The position numbers and the translations under genes are program-made. Positions 1 to 8,190 of a stretch of 64,000 bases of DNA are shown here, one piece after another (position 1 is the stretch's first letter; each line of letters begins with the position of its first letter). The notes under the pieces were generated by a model, which did not search any database, was not told the origin of the DNA, and saw only the letters and a list, made by a program, of their open reading frames with translations. The stretch lies in the NCBI RefSeq assembly GCF_050038885.1, contig NZ_CP143624.1:9176001-9240000 (forward strand), written 5' to 3'. Origin of the DNA: Myxococcus flavus. GTDB taxonomy: Bacteria > Myxococcota > Myxococcia > Myxococcales > Myxococcaceae.

Positions 1-591
1 CACTCCATCTCCTACGGCATCATCCGCGCGCACGCGGAGAAGTACCCGGGCATGGGCGTGTTGCACCTGGATGCGCACGCGGACCTGCGCGTGGCCTACG
101 AGGGCTTCACCTGGTCCCACGCCTCCATCATGTACAACGTCGCTGAGCGCATCCCCGGCGTGAAGACGCTGGTGCAGGTGGGGCTGCGCGACATGAGCGC
201 CGAGGAGCACCAGTACATCGCGGACTCGAAGGGCCGCGTGCACGGCTTCTTCGACGCCGACCTCCAGAACAAGCGCTTCGACGGCGTGCCCTGGAACCGG
301 CAGGTGGCGGACATGGTCGCCCTGCTGCCCCAGCAGGTCTACCTGTCCTTCGACATCGACGGGCTGGACCCTGTGCTCTGCCCCCATACGGGCACGCCCG
401 TCCCCGGTGGCCTGTCCTTCCCCGAGGCGGTGGCCCTCATCGCCGGCGTGGTCCGCTCCGGCCGCACCATCGTGGGCTTCGACCTCACCGAAGTGGCCCC
501 CGCCCCCGACGGCGGTGAGTGGGACGGTAACGTCGGCGCCCGTCTGCTCTACAAGATGATTGGCTGGATGCTGAAGTCGCAGCAGGCCTGA
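1..591 (+). CDS. agmatinase/arginase-family ureohydrolase, 3' part
   Basis: The reading frame is open at the left edge, so the N-terminus is missing; 196 residues are visible. The ureohydrolase dinuclear manganese site is present: the frame opens with HSIS (end of the usual GGDHS motif), then DAHAD at visible residues 24-28 and SFDIDGLDP with metal Asp 118 and 120. The following GTPVPGG and EVAP segments match the agmatinase branch more than arginase. Family members are cytosolic and hydrolyse agmatine to putrescine and urea; formimidoylglutamase or guanidinobutyrase activity cannot be excluded without the N-terminal specificity loops. The gene is followed by about 340 bp without a gene. Confidence 0.85.
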   Translation, partial: HSISYGIIRAHAEKYPGMGVLHLDAHADLRVAYEGFTWSHASIMYNVAERIPGVKTLVQVGLRDMSAEEHQYIADSKGRVHGFFDADLQNKRFDGVPWNRQVADMVALLPQQVYLSFDIDGLDPVLCPHTGTPVPGGLSFPEAVALIAGVVRSGRTIVGFDLTEVAPAPDGGEWDGNVGARLLYKMIGWMLKSQQA

Positions 592-931
592 CGTCTCGTC
601 GCGCCCAGCACCACGGCGCCGCCATGGCGAGCTGTGCCGCCGCCAGTTTCCAGTGGCGGCCTGTCGCGCCGCTCGGCGCGCCTCACGGGTGCTGGGGCAG
701 TGGCCGCGGAGCCCCCCTCTTCTGGTGACACGGAAGCCGGAAGCTGCTCCTGCGTCGCGCGCATCGCGGCCCCGTCGGAGCGGGCGCCTCCCTCCGAAGC
801 CACCTTCTATCGGCGTGGACTGAAGCGCATGCAGGCGCACTTCCACGCGGAAGAGCGCGTACAGTCATTGGCGAACGCCATCGAAAGGCACCTCCCCCGC
901 GCCTGGACCTCCGCGGAGCGCGCGCAACGCC
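592..931. other. intergenic region with a hairpin, no gene seen
   Basis: I find no convincing gene in these 340 bases; the open frames are arginine/alanine-rich and have no recognisable domain. A 7-bp stem (GCCGCCA at 639-645 with TGGCGGC at 654-660) lies about 50 nt after the agmatinase stop. It has no following T run, so it is at best a weak transcript-end hairpin. The last part presumably carries the promoter of the glycosyltransferase gene at 932. Confidence 0.4.
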
Positions 932-1915
932 ATGACTCGCCGGCCCCTTTCTTCTGATAGCTCCACGGCCGTGCGGCGCGTGTTCAGGAGATGCACCTGG
1001 CTCTTGGGCGGTGCGCTGGCCGTCGGGCTCGTGGGAACGGGCGTGCTCGTTGCCATCGCCTTCGCGGAATGCCCCCGAACCGAGCACCTCGCTCGCGAGA
1101 CGCCTCCACGCACGAGCTACATGCGACGGGCCATCGCCGACGGGCGGCTGGACGAGGGCTATGCACTCCAATGGACCGCCGCCGATGCGCTCCCGGCCCG
1201 GGTGCTGTGTGCCGTCATGATGGCCGAGGACCCCCTCTTCTTCCGGCATCAGGGCTTCAACTACTCACTGATGCTGACCGCGGTGGTGGCCCGGCTGGTC
1301 GGCGACACCGTCGGCAGCAGCACCCTGTCCCAGCAACTGGCGCGAAACCTCTTCCTGGGCCCGGAGCAGACCGTCCCCCGCAAGCTGCGAGAAGCCGTCA
1401 TCGCGCACCGATTGGAGAAGACGCTCGGCAAGCGCCGCATCCTCGAGCTGTACGTGAACCTGGTCGAGTGGGGCCCAGGCGTCTGGGGCATCACCCATGC
1501 CAGCCAGCACTACTGGCGCAAGCGGCCCGATGAGCTCACCGTCTTCGAAGCCGTCTTCTTGGCCTCGCTGTTGCCCGCGCCTTCTCGTCCACTGGCCGGC
1601 GCCAACCTGGAGCGGTCCGCCGTCAGCCAGCGCATCGTGCTCGATGTCCTCTACAGCGCCACCGTCATCGACGCCGATGAATGGCGCCTGTCCCTCCAGC
1701 GCCTGGAGGCGACCTATCGCGCCCTGCAGGCGGGCCTTCCTGTCGACAAGGCACTCTCGCTGCCCCTGGCGGAAGCCCTGGCGCTCCCGGCCGGACGCGC
1801 CTTGCCGGTCGGTGCCCTGTCACCGCGCGAGCCCCGTCCGCTCCTGTCAGAGGGGCGCCTGCTCGATGAGCAGTGTGGGCTCGCCCATGCCGAGGCGCAC
1901 TTCGGCCCCTTCTGA
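932..1915 (+). CDS. mtgA: monofunctional biosynthetic peptidoglycan glycosyltransferase (GT51)
   Basis: Polymerises lipid II into glycan strands at the periplasmic face of the inner membrane. After a basic N-terminus there is one membrane anchor at about residues 23-46. GT51 motifs follow: AEDPLFFRHQGF with catalytic Glu99, GSSTLSQQLARNLFL at 128-142 (family consensus GxSTxxQQ), and KLREAVIAHRLE with the second conserved Glu at 154, then ELYVNLVEWG. There is no transpeptidase domain, so this is not a bifunctional PBP. The 327-residue length exceeds E. coli MtgA (about 240) because of an extra C-terminal segment of about 100 residues. Its stop lies 3 bp from the stop of the convergent REC-ATPase gene. 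The mtgA symbol is by family. Confidence 0.88.
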   Translation: MTRRPLSSDSSTAVRRVFRRCTWLLGGALAVGLVGTGVLVAIAFAECPRTEHLARETPPRTSYMRRAIADGRLDEGYALQWTAADALPARVLCAVMMAEDPLFFRHQGFNYSLMLTAVVARLVGDTVGSSTLSQQLARNLFLGPEQTVPRKLREAVIAHRLEKTLGKRRILELYVNLVEWGPGVWGITHASQHYWRKRPDELTVFEAVFLASLLPAPSRPLAGANLERSAVSQRIVLDVLYSATVIDADEWRLSLQRLEATYRALQAGLPVDKALSLPLAEALALPAGRALPVGALSPREPRPLLSEGRLLDEQCGLAHAEAHFGPF

Positions 1916-1918
1916 GCG

Positions 1919-2914
1919 TCAGGCGCTTCGCGGCAGCGTCAGGCTGAACGTGGCGCCCTGCCCTGGCTGGGACTCGACGGACAGCGTGCCGCCGTGGAGG
2001 CGCGCCACCTCCGAGGCCACATACAGCTCCAGGCCCGCCGCCCCCACCGCGTCCGACGGGAAGGGCTTGAAGAGCTGGGCCACCGCCTCCGCGGGCAACC
2101 CGGGCCCCGAATCCCGCACGTGCACGGTGACGTGCTCGCGCGCAGGCTCGAGCCGGACCACCGCGCTGCCGTGCTTCACCGCGTTCGCCAGCAGCACGTC
2201 GAACACGCGCCGGAGGCGCGGTGGGTCGACAGGCAGGAGCACCGGCTCGGGCGGGAGCTCCAGGGCGACACGCGCGCCGTGCGCGGCCACGGCCTCGCGC
2301 AGGTGCTGCGCCATGTCCGTGTCGGCTCGCTCGAGCGTCGCCGCTCCCGACGAAAGCCATGCCAGCTCCCTCAGGTTGCGGCTCATGGACTCCATGGACT
2401 GGAGCTGGACCTCCAGCGTCTCCAGCGCGGCCCGGTCCACCTCGGGCGCGCGCTCCAGCCGGCGGAGCTGCTCGCGCGCCGTATCGAGCGGCCCCTGGAG
2501 CGTCCTTGCCACCCATTGGCCCAGCGCGCCCACGGGCGACGCCTCGGCCGCGGCCCGGGGCTCCGGCGCTGAGGCCAGGGACTGGCGGATGATCGACTCG
2601 AAGTCGGTGATTTCGAAGGGCTTGTGGAGGAACGCGAAGGCTTCTGGCGCCCCGTGGGGGAGCACCGCGCTCAGGAGGATGACGGGCACGTCCTTGAGCT
2701 GCGCCTCCTGCTTCATCCGGCGGCACAGGTCCACGCCGCTCAGCCGGGGCATCATGTGGTCCGTCACCACGAGCTGGGGCCGCCGGACGCGCGCCAGGCC
2801 GAGCGCCTCCTCACCGTCCCTGGCCCTCAGTACGTCGTGGCCCAGGTCCTCCACCACCTGACTGAGGACCTCCAACACCGCCGGCTCATCGTCCGCGACC
2901 AGGACGAGACTCAT
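1919..2914 (-). CDS. response regulator with C-terminal histidine-kinase-like ATPase domain
   Basis: 331 residues. The N-terminal receiver (about 1-120) has DDE at 8-10, phospho-acceptor Asp52 in VVTDHMMP, and the KPF lysine near 98. It is joined to a helical linker and a HATPase_c domain with an N box (LLANAVKHG) and G1 box (DSGPGLP). The segment where HisKA would present a phospho-His has none (RTLQGPLDTAREQL), and the G2 box is degenerate (GLELYV). The protein may therefore be a receiver-controlled ATPase, or a partner for another kinase, rather than an autokinase. I start at the ATG giving MSLVLVADDE; upstream codons in frame add a non-homologous extension. Cytosolic. Confidence 0.8.
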   Translation of the reverse strand: MSLVLVADDEPAVLEVLSQVVEDLGHDVLRARDGEEALGLARVRRPQLVVTDHMMPRLSGVDLCRRMKQEAQLKDVPVILLSAVLPHGAPEAFAFLHKPFEITDFESIIRQSLASAPEPRAAAEASPVGALGQWVARTLQGPLDTAREQLRRLERAPEVDRAALETLEVQLQSMESMSRNLRELAWLSSGAATLERADTDMAQHLREAVAAHGARVALELPPEPVLLPVDPPRLRRVFDVLLANAVKHGSAVVRLEPAREHVTVHVRDSGPGLPAEAVAQLFKPFPSDAVGAAGLELYVASEVARLHGGTLSVESQPGQGATFSLTLPRSA

Positions 2915-3100
2915 GCTCCGACTCCCTCGACTCGACACGCACCAACTGGCTGCGCGCCGCCAGGATAACAATCCGCTCGGAGGTGTACCGGTCCGCGCGG
3001 AGCCCCTGCATCCCGGAGATGCATTCGTTCACGGATGACCGGAGTGGTTTATGAAGAGTGAGACACCGCATCCAGGGGGCCCCGGGTAGGCTGCGGCCTT

Positions 3101-3132
3101 CCCGACAGTTACTTTGTCGTTCGCCCGACAGT
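3101..3132. repeat. direct repeat CCCGACAGT x2 upstream of the HtrA protease
   Basis: CCCGACAGT occurs at 3101-3109 and again at 3124-3132, 23 bp apart, ending 26 bp before the protease ATG. Two identical 9-mers two helical turns apart in a promoter region could be regulator sites. The binding protein is unknown. Confidence 0.4.
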
Positions 3133-3157
3133 CCCTGGCCGTGCACGGAGGGTTTGA

Positions 3158-4504
3158 ATGAAGCACGCAGTCATGAGGTGGAGCCTGGTGGCCGTTGCCC
3201 TGCTGACCTCGGGCACGGCGAGCGCGGACCTCGCGCGGCGGCGCGATGCCATCGTCGAGGTCGTGCAGAAGGTCTCCCCGGCCGTCGTCTACATCGGCAC
3301 CGAGCAGGAGGTGGAGTCGCGCTTCCGCGGCCGGCGCTCCCCCCTGGAGGAGTTCTTCGGTGGGCTGGGCGCGGAGCCGGAGCGGCAGAAAATCTCCGGC
3401 CTGGGCAGCGGCGCCATCATCGACCCGGCGGGCATCATCGTCACCAACGACCACGTCATCCGTGGCGCCTCCGCCATCCACGTCATCCTCGCGGATGGCC
3501 GCTCGTTCGACGCGGAGGTCATCGGCAGCGACGCCGCGAACGACCTGGCCGTGCTGAAGGTCAACGCGAAGGAGCCCCTGCCCATCGCGAAGCTGGGCAC
3601 CAGCGCCGACTTGATGATTGGCGAGACGGTGATTGCCATTGGAAGCCCCTTTGGCCTCAGCAAGACCGTCACCGCGGGCGTGGTCTCCGCCGTGGGCCGC
3701 ACCTTCCGCGCCGACAACCGCGTCTACAACGACTTCGTCCAGACGGACGCGGCCATCAACCCGGGCAACTCGGGCGGTCCCCTGCTCAACGTGGACGGTG
3801 AAATCATCGGCATCAACACCGCCATCTTCGGCGGGGGCGCGCAGGGCATCGGCTTCGCGATTCCCGCCGACAAGGTGCGCCGCATCGTCGACGAGCTGAC
3901 CCGCTTCGGGAAGGTGCGCCCCGCGTGGGTGGGCATCGATACGGCCGACCTTCCTCCGCGCATCGCGCGGCAGCTCGGATGGGACCGCGCCTACGGCGCC
4001 CTCGTGACGGCGGTGGAGGCGGGGAGCCCCGCGGCCGAGGCAGGCGTGAAGCGCGGTGACGTGGTGGCGGAGCTGGGCGGCTCGCGCATCCAGGACGCCG
4101 AGGACTTCGACACCCGCGTTCGCGGCTACCCCGCCCGCTCCGCCTTCCCGCTGGTGCTCTTCCGCGACGGCGGCCTTCGCACCGTGCAGGTGACCCCGGT
4201 GGAGTTCCCCGCTCGCATGGTCGAGGGGCTGGCGTGGGACCGGCTGGGACTCCGCGTGAAAGAGGTGCGCGGCGTGCTGGCGGTGGCGAGCGTGCGTCCG
4301 GGCTCGGTGGCGGCGGACATCGGGCTGGAGCCGGGAGACATCATCCTCCGGGTGAACAATCAGCCCGTGGCGACGAACGACGCCTTCCGCGAGGCGCTGC
4401 TCACCGCGCGACGAGGACGTAGCGTGCTGTTGCTCGTGCGGCGCGGTCGCTACGGCTACCACGTGACGCTGCCCTTCGAGCAGGAGGCGGGCTACCGGCT
4501 CTAG
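3158..4504 (+). CDS. periplasmic serine protease of the HtrA/DegQ family with two PDZ domains
   Basis: Envelope quality-control protease and chaperone. A Sec signal peptide spans about residues 1-23 (ends SGTASA). The trypsin-like domain carries the full triad: His99 in TNDHVI, Asp129 in ANDLAVL and Ser205 in GNSGGPL. Two PDZ domains follow at about 250-345 and 355-445. The length of 448 is normal for DegP/DegQ. The ATG at 3158 has a GGAGGG Shine-Dalgarno about 6 nt upstream; an in-frame ATG at residue 6 is less likely. Regulation is unknown, but two identical 9-mers lie just upstream. I use no specific symbol because DegP, DegQ and DegS are hard to tell apart in myxobacteria. Confidence 0.92.
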   Translation: MKHAVMRWSLVAVALLTSGTASADLARRRDAIVEVVQKVSPAVVYIGTEQEVESRFRGRRSPLEEFFGGLGAEPERQKISGLGSGAIIDPAGIIVTNDHVIRGASAIHVILADGRSFDAEVIGSDAANDLAVLKVNAKEPLPIAKLGTSADLMIGETVIAIGSPFGLSKTVTAGVVSAVGRTFRADNRVYNDFVQTDAAINPGNSGGPLLNVDGEIIGINTAIFGGGAQGIGFAIPADKVRRIVDELTRFGKVRPAWVGIDTADLPPRIARQLGWDRAYGALVTAVEAGSPAAEAGVKRGDVVAELGGSRIQDAEDFDTRVRGYPARSAFPLVLFRDGGLRTVQVTPVEFPARMVEGLAWDRLGLRVKEVRGVLAVASVRPGSVAADIGLEPGDIILRVNNQPVATNDAFREALLTARRGRSVLLLVRRGRYGYHVTLPFEQEAGYRL

Positions 4505-4572
4505 CCGCTGTCTCAGGGCTGAGGCCTCCCCGTATTTCGGGACCCGCGTGACTCGCACTAACATGCGGTGTC

Positions 4573-6816
4573 ATGAGTTCCGTCCGTTACCAGTCCCTCG
4601 GTCCCCTGCTGGCCGGGGAAGGCTCGCGCGCCTTCCTCGGACTTGCCCTGGAGGACGGCGCGTTGCCCCGTCCCGTGGTGCTCATCTGGGCACCGCAAGA
4701 TGTCGTGCAGAACCCCGAGCTGACGGCGACGCTGCGGCGCGAGACGGCTCGCGCCCTCGTCTTCGAACACCCGCACATCCTTCGCGTCTTCGCCCTGGCC
4801 GAGCAGGACGGTGGACTGGCCCGCGTCACCGAGTTCGCGGACGGTGAGCCGCTGCGGCGCCTGCTGGAGGCGCAGCCTCGTCTGCCGCCGCACTTCGCCG
4901 CGCTGATCGCGGCCGACGCCGCCGTGGGCCTGCACTACGCGCACGTGGCGGGCAACGACGACGGCACCCCGTTCGTGCATGGAGACGTCCGGCCCGAGAC
5001 GCTGATGATCTCCTTCACCGGCTTGACGAAGGTGACGGGCTACGGCGCGCTCGGCGTCGCTCCGCGTGAGCGCGGCGGCAAGCGCGTGAAGAACCGCCGC
5101 ATGTACAGCGCGCCCGAGCAACTGCTCGGTGGCCGCGAGGCGGTCAACGTGCAGTCGGACGTGTTCCTCCTGGGGCTCGTGCTGCACGAGTGCCTCTCCG
5201 GCAAGATTCCCTTCAAGGACGCGGCGGACCCGGACAAGGCCGTGCTCACGCGCTCGCTGCCACCCATGGCGCAGGACGTGCCGCTGAAGCTGGACGCGGT
5301 GCTGCGCCGGGCCACGGCCAAGCGGGCCAAGGAGCGGTACCCGTCCGCGCTCGCGTTCCGCGAGGCCGTGGTCGAAGCCGTGGGCTCGCTGCCCACGCAC
5401 GCCGAGTTCGCCGAGTTCCTGTCCAAGCACTTCCCGCCGGAGAGCGAGGCCCGCGCGGCGCGGCGCCGCGTGATCGAGGCGGGTATCGCGGACGTCATGC
5501 AGAAGGCGGGGCTCACGCCGCCCGCGGTGGCGGAGTTCCTCGCTCGCGGCACCCTGCCCCCCAGCCTGATGCCCGCGAAGTGGCCGGAGCTGCCGGGACA
5601 GCTGTCCGTCTCGGGCGCGGCGGATGCCAACACCCAGGCGGGTGGCGGCGCTTCGACGGCCCAGGCCGCGGCGGGGGGCAGTGCCTCTGGGGCGGCAGGA
5701 GGCGCCGCAGCGGCAGGGAGTGCCGGTGCGCAGGGCCAGGCGGGGGCGACCAGCGGTGCCGGTGCGCAGTCGGGAGGCTTCGCGACGGCAGGCAGTGCCT
5801 CCACGCAGAGCCACGCGGGAGCAACCGGCGCTGCCGCTGCACACCTGGCGACTCCAGGCGGCGCGCCCACGCAGAGCCACCCGGGAGGAACCGGCGGTAC
5901 CGGTGCGCCGTCGGGAAGCTTCACGGCGGCTGGCAGTGGTAGCGCGCAGGGCGGCGCGGGAGCCCCCGGGACGGCGGGCAGTGCCGCCGTTCAGGGGCAG
6001 ACGGGAGCCCCTGGCCTCGCTAGCGCTCAGGGCCACGTGGGAGCCTCCGCTGCAACCAGCGGCACCGGCCAACCTGGTGCCTTCGGACCGACGGCCACCG
6101 GCGACGTTCAGGGACAGCCGGTCGCCGGAGCGCCCACGGGCACAGGGCCCCAGCCTGCGCACGCGGTGCCTCACGGCGCTGCGGGCACCCCGCCGCCCAC
6201 CGCGCAGAAGCCGTCGCGTTCGTGGATGGCCATCGTGGGCGTGGGCCTGGTGCTCACGCTGGGCGCCGCAGCCATCGTGCTCAAGCAACTGCCCTCCAAC
6301 ATCGAGGCCGAGCTCGCGGACGCTGGTGTGGATGACGCCGCGCTCGCCGTGGACGCGGGGGCACCAGTGGACGCGGGCACCGTGGATGCGGGCATCCCCA
6401 TGGGCACGCTGGACATCACCGTGGACCCGCGCGTGGAGGTCTCGATTCCCGGCCAGTACCTGGGACGCACGCCGGTCAGCGCTTCCGTTCCCGCCGGGCG
6501 TCATGTCCTGACGCTCAGCAACCCGGTGCTCGGCATCCAGACAACCCGGGTCATCACCGTGCCGGCCGGCGGCCGTTCGTCGCAGCAGATCTACCTGAAC
6601 AAGGGCTTCGCGAACGTGCGCGCCCCCGAGGGCGCCATCGTCACGGTCGACGGCCGGCTCATCGGCGCGGCCCCTGTCGACGAGCTGGACCTGTACGAAG
6701 GCACGCACCAGCTCCTCGTCATCGTCAACGGAGCGCGGTGGCAGAAGACGTTCAAGGTGGAGCCCGGTCAGCGCGTCAACTTCGACGTCGACTTCGAGCA
6801 CCCCGAAGAGGAGTAA
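4573..6816 (+). CDS. membrane pseudokinase with Gly/Ala-rich linker and periplasmic PEGA domain
   Basis: 747 residues with an N-terminal protein-kinase fold (about 8-275). The catalytic signature is eroded: beta-3 reads PVVLIWAP with no ATP-binding Lys, the HRDxKPxN loop is HGDVRPETL (136-144), and DFG is replaced by TGYG (155-158). I therefore call it a pseudokinase. Residues about 350-540 are low complexity (Gly, Ala, Thr, Gln and Ser with recurring QxGA/QSHxG units). One transmembrane segment lies at about 549-571. The periplasmic part holds PEGA-type beta repeats (about 613-745, e.g. PGQYLGRTPV and DGRLIGAAPV). It probably transmits or scaffolds an envelope signal. It follows the HtrA gene by 68 bp on the same strand. 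Confidence 0.82.
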   Translation: MSSVRYQSLGPLLAGEGSRAFLGLALEDGALPRPVVLIWAPQDVVQNPELTATLRRETARALVFEHPHILRVFALAEQDGGLARVTEFADGEPLRRLLEAQPRLPPHFAALIAADAAVGLHYAHVAGNDDGTPFVHGDVRPETLMISFTGLTKVTGYGALGVAPRERGGKRVKNRRMYSAPEQLLGGREAVNVQSDVFLLGLVLHECLSGKIPFKDAADPDKAVLTRSLPPMAQDVPLKLDAVLRRATAKRAKERYPSALAFREAVVEAVGSLPTHAEFAEFLSKHFPPESEARAARRRVIEAGIADVMQKAGLTPPAVAEFLARGTLPPSLMPAKWPELPGQLSVSGAADANTQAGGGASTAQAAAGGSASGAAGGAAAAGSAGAQGQAGATSGAGAQSGGFATAGSASTQSHAGATGAAAAHLATPGGAPTQSHPGGTGGTGAPSGSFTAAGSGSAQGGAGAPGTAGSAAVQGQTGAPGLASAQGHVGASAATSGTGQPGAFGPTATGDVQGQPVAGAPTGTGPQPAHAVPHGAAGTPPPTAQKPSRSWMAIVGVGLVLTLGAAAIVLKQLPSNIEAELADAGVDDAALAVDAGAPVDAGTVDAGIPMGTLDITVDPRVEVSIPGQYLGRTPVSASVPAGRHVLTLSNPVLGIQTTRVITVPAGGRSSQQIYLNKGFANVRAPEGAIVTVDGRLIGAAPVDELDLYEGTHQLLVIVNGARWQKTFKVEPGQRVNFDVDFEHPEEE

Positions 6817-6900
6817 CGGGCGCGACGATTACCGCGGCGTGAACATTGGCTTCACGCCGCGGTTGCGGTGCCCTGGCGGTGAGCCCAGACTCCCGCGCCC

Positions 6901-8163
6901 ATGAGCCAGAAGCCTTCCGCTGAGTTCGACATCGTCGTCTGGGGCGCCACGGGCTTCACCGGACGGCTGGTCGCCGAATACCTCGCCAGGAGCCAGGACA
7001 CCCACCGCGCACGGTGGGCCCTGGCCGGGCGCGACCTCGGCAAGCTGGGGAAGGTCCGCCGGGAGCTGGCGGCCATTGCTCCGTCCTGCTCCGAACTGCC
7101 GCTGCTCATCGCGGATGCGCGCGACGCGGCGTCACTGGACGCCCTGGTGCCGCGCACCCGTGTCGTCTGCACCACCGTGGGCCCCTATGCGCGATACGGC
7201 AGCGAGCTGGTCGCCGCCTGTGTCCGCGCCGGTGTCAGCTACTGCGACCTGACGGGCGAGGTGCAGTGGATGCGCCGCATGATTGACGCGCACCACGAGC
7301 AGGCCCGGCAGAGCGGCGCCCGCATCGTCCACACCTGTGGCTTCGACTCGATTCCATCCGACCTGGGCGTGTTGATGATGCAGGAGCACATGCGAGAGGC
7401 GCATGGCGGTCACCTGGATGCCGTCCGCCTCTACATGGGCCCCATGCGCGGAGGCGCCAGCGGTGGAACGGCGGCCAGCATGGTGCAGGCCCTGGAGGAA
7501 GCTTCGACGGACCGCTCGGTGCGACGAATCATGGCCCACCCGCACGCGCTGGACCCCGTTCCGGGGCCCCGGCGCCCCGAGTCCCGGGACGAGCTGGGCG
7601 TCCACTACAGCGAGGAGCTGGGCCAGTGGACCGGCCCGTTCTTCATGGCGACGGTGAACACACGCGTGGTCCGGCGCAGCAACGCCCTGCTCGGCCACCC
7701 CTGGGGAGAGCAGTTCCGCTACTCGGAGGTCGCCAGCTATGGCTCCGGGCCCAAGGGGCTGCTGCGAGCCACTGGATTCACGGCGGGCATGGGGGGCCTC
7801 GTCGCCGCGATGCAGGTGAAGCGCCTGCGTACGCTGCTGGAGGCGAAGGTGCTGCCGGCGCCCGGTGAAGGCCCGACGGCCGAGGCCCGGGAGAAGGGCT
7901 TCTTCGTCGCGCAGCTCCGGGGCGAAGGCACATCGCCCCGCACCGGGCAGCAGGTGCGTTTGAAGGGCAAGGTGGCGGCACAGGGTGACCCGGGTTACGC
8001 GGCCACGTCGCGGATGCTCGCCGAGTCCGCGCTGAGCCTCGCCTTCGACGACATTCCCAGCGCGGGCGGCGTGCTCACGCCAGCGTCCTGCATGGGCATG
8101 AAGCTGGTGGAGCGACTGCGCCGCGCGGGCATGACGTTCGAGGTGGAGGAGCTCGGCTCCTGA
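6901..8163 (+). CDS. saccharopine dehydrogenase-like NADP-binding protein (trans-acting enoyl reductase family)
   Basis: 420 residues. The N-terminal Rossmann fold has VVWGATGFTGRLVAEYL (about 12-28), the nucleotide-binding signature of the saccharopine dehydrogenase NADP-binding domain. GPYARYG, CDLTGE and HTCGFDSIPSDLG follow; these are characteristic of the branch annotated as trans-acting enoyl reductases, related to the mycobacterial Rv2953 type. True lysine-pathway saccharopine dehydrogenases differ. The substrate is unknown. Homologues act on lipid or polyketide chains in mycobacteria, but no such pathway is seen here. The protein is probably cytosolic or membrane-peripheral. It ends 27 bp from the convergent gene at 8191. 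Confidence 0.82.
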   Translation: MSQKPSAEFDIVVWGATGFTGRLVAEYLARSQDTHRARWALAGRDLGKLGKVRRELAAIAPSCSELPLLIADARDAASLDALVPRTRVVCTTVGPYARYGSELVAACVRAGVSYCDLTGEVQWMRRMIDAHHEQARQSGARIVHTCGFDSIPSDLGVLMMQEHMREAHGGHLDAVRLYMGPMRGGASGGTAASMVQALEEASTDRSVRRIMAHPHALDPVPGPRRPESRDELGVHYSEELGQWTGPFFMATVNTRVVRRSNALLGHPWGEQFRYSEVASYGSGPKGLLRATGFTAGMGGLVAAMQVKRLRTLLEAKVLPAPGEGPTAEAREKGFFVAQLRGEGTSPRTGQQVRLKGKVAAQGDPGYAATSRMLAESALSLAFDDIPSAGGVLTPASCMGMKLVERLRRAGMTFEVEELGS

Positions 8164-8190
8164 GCCGCTCCACCGCGACGTGAGCGCGCC

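Noticed and set aside
639..660. Rho-independent terminator after agmatinase
   Set aside because: The stem is only 7 bp and no T run follows; kept only as a note in the intergenic entry.
634..957. Possible 107-codon gene before the glycosyltransferase
   Set aside because: Pro/Ala/Arg-rich with no domain, and it overlaps the glycosyltransferase start; no ribosome site.
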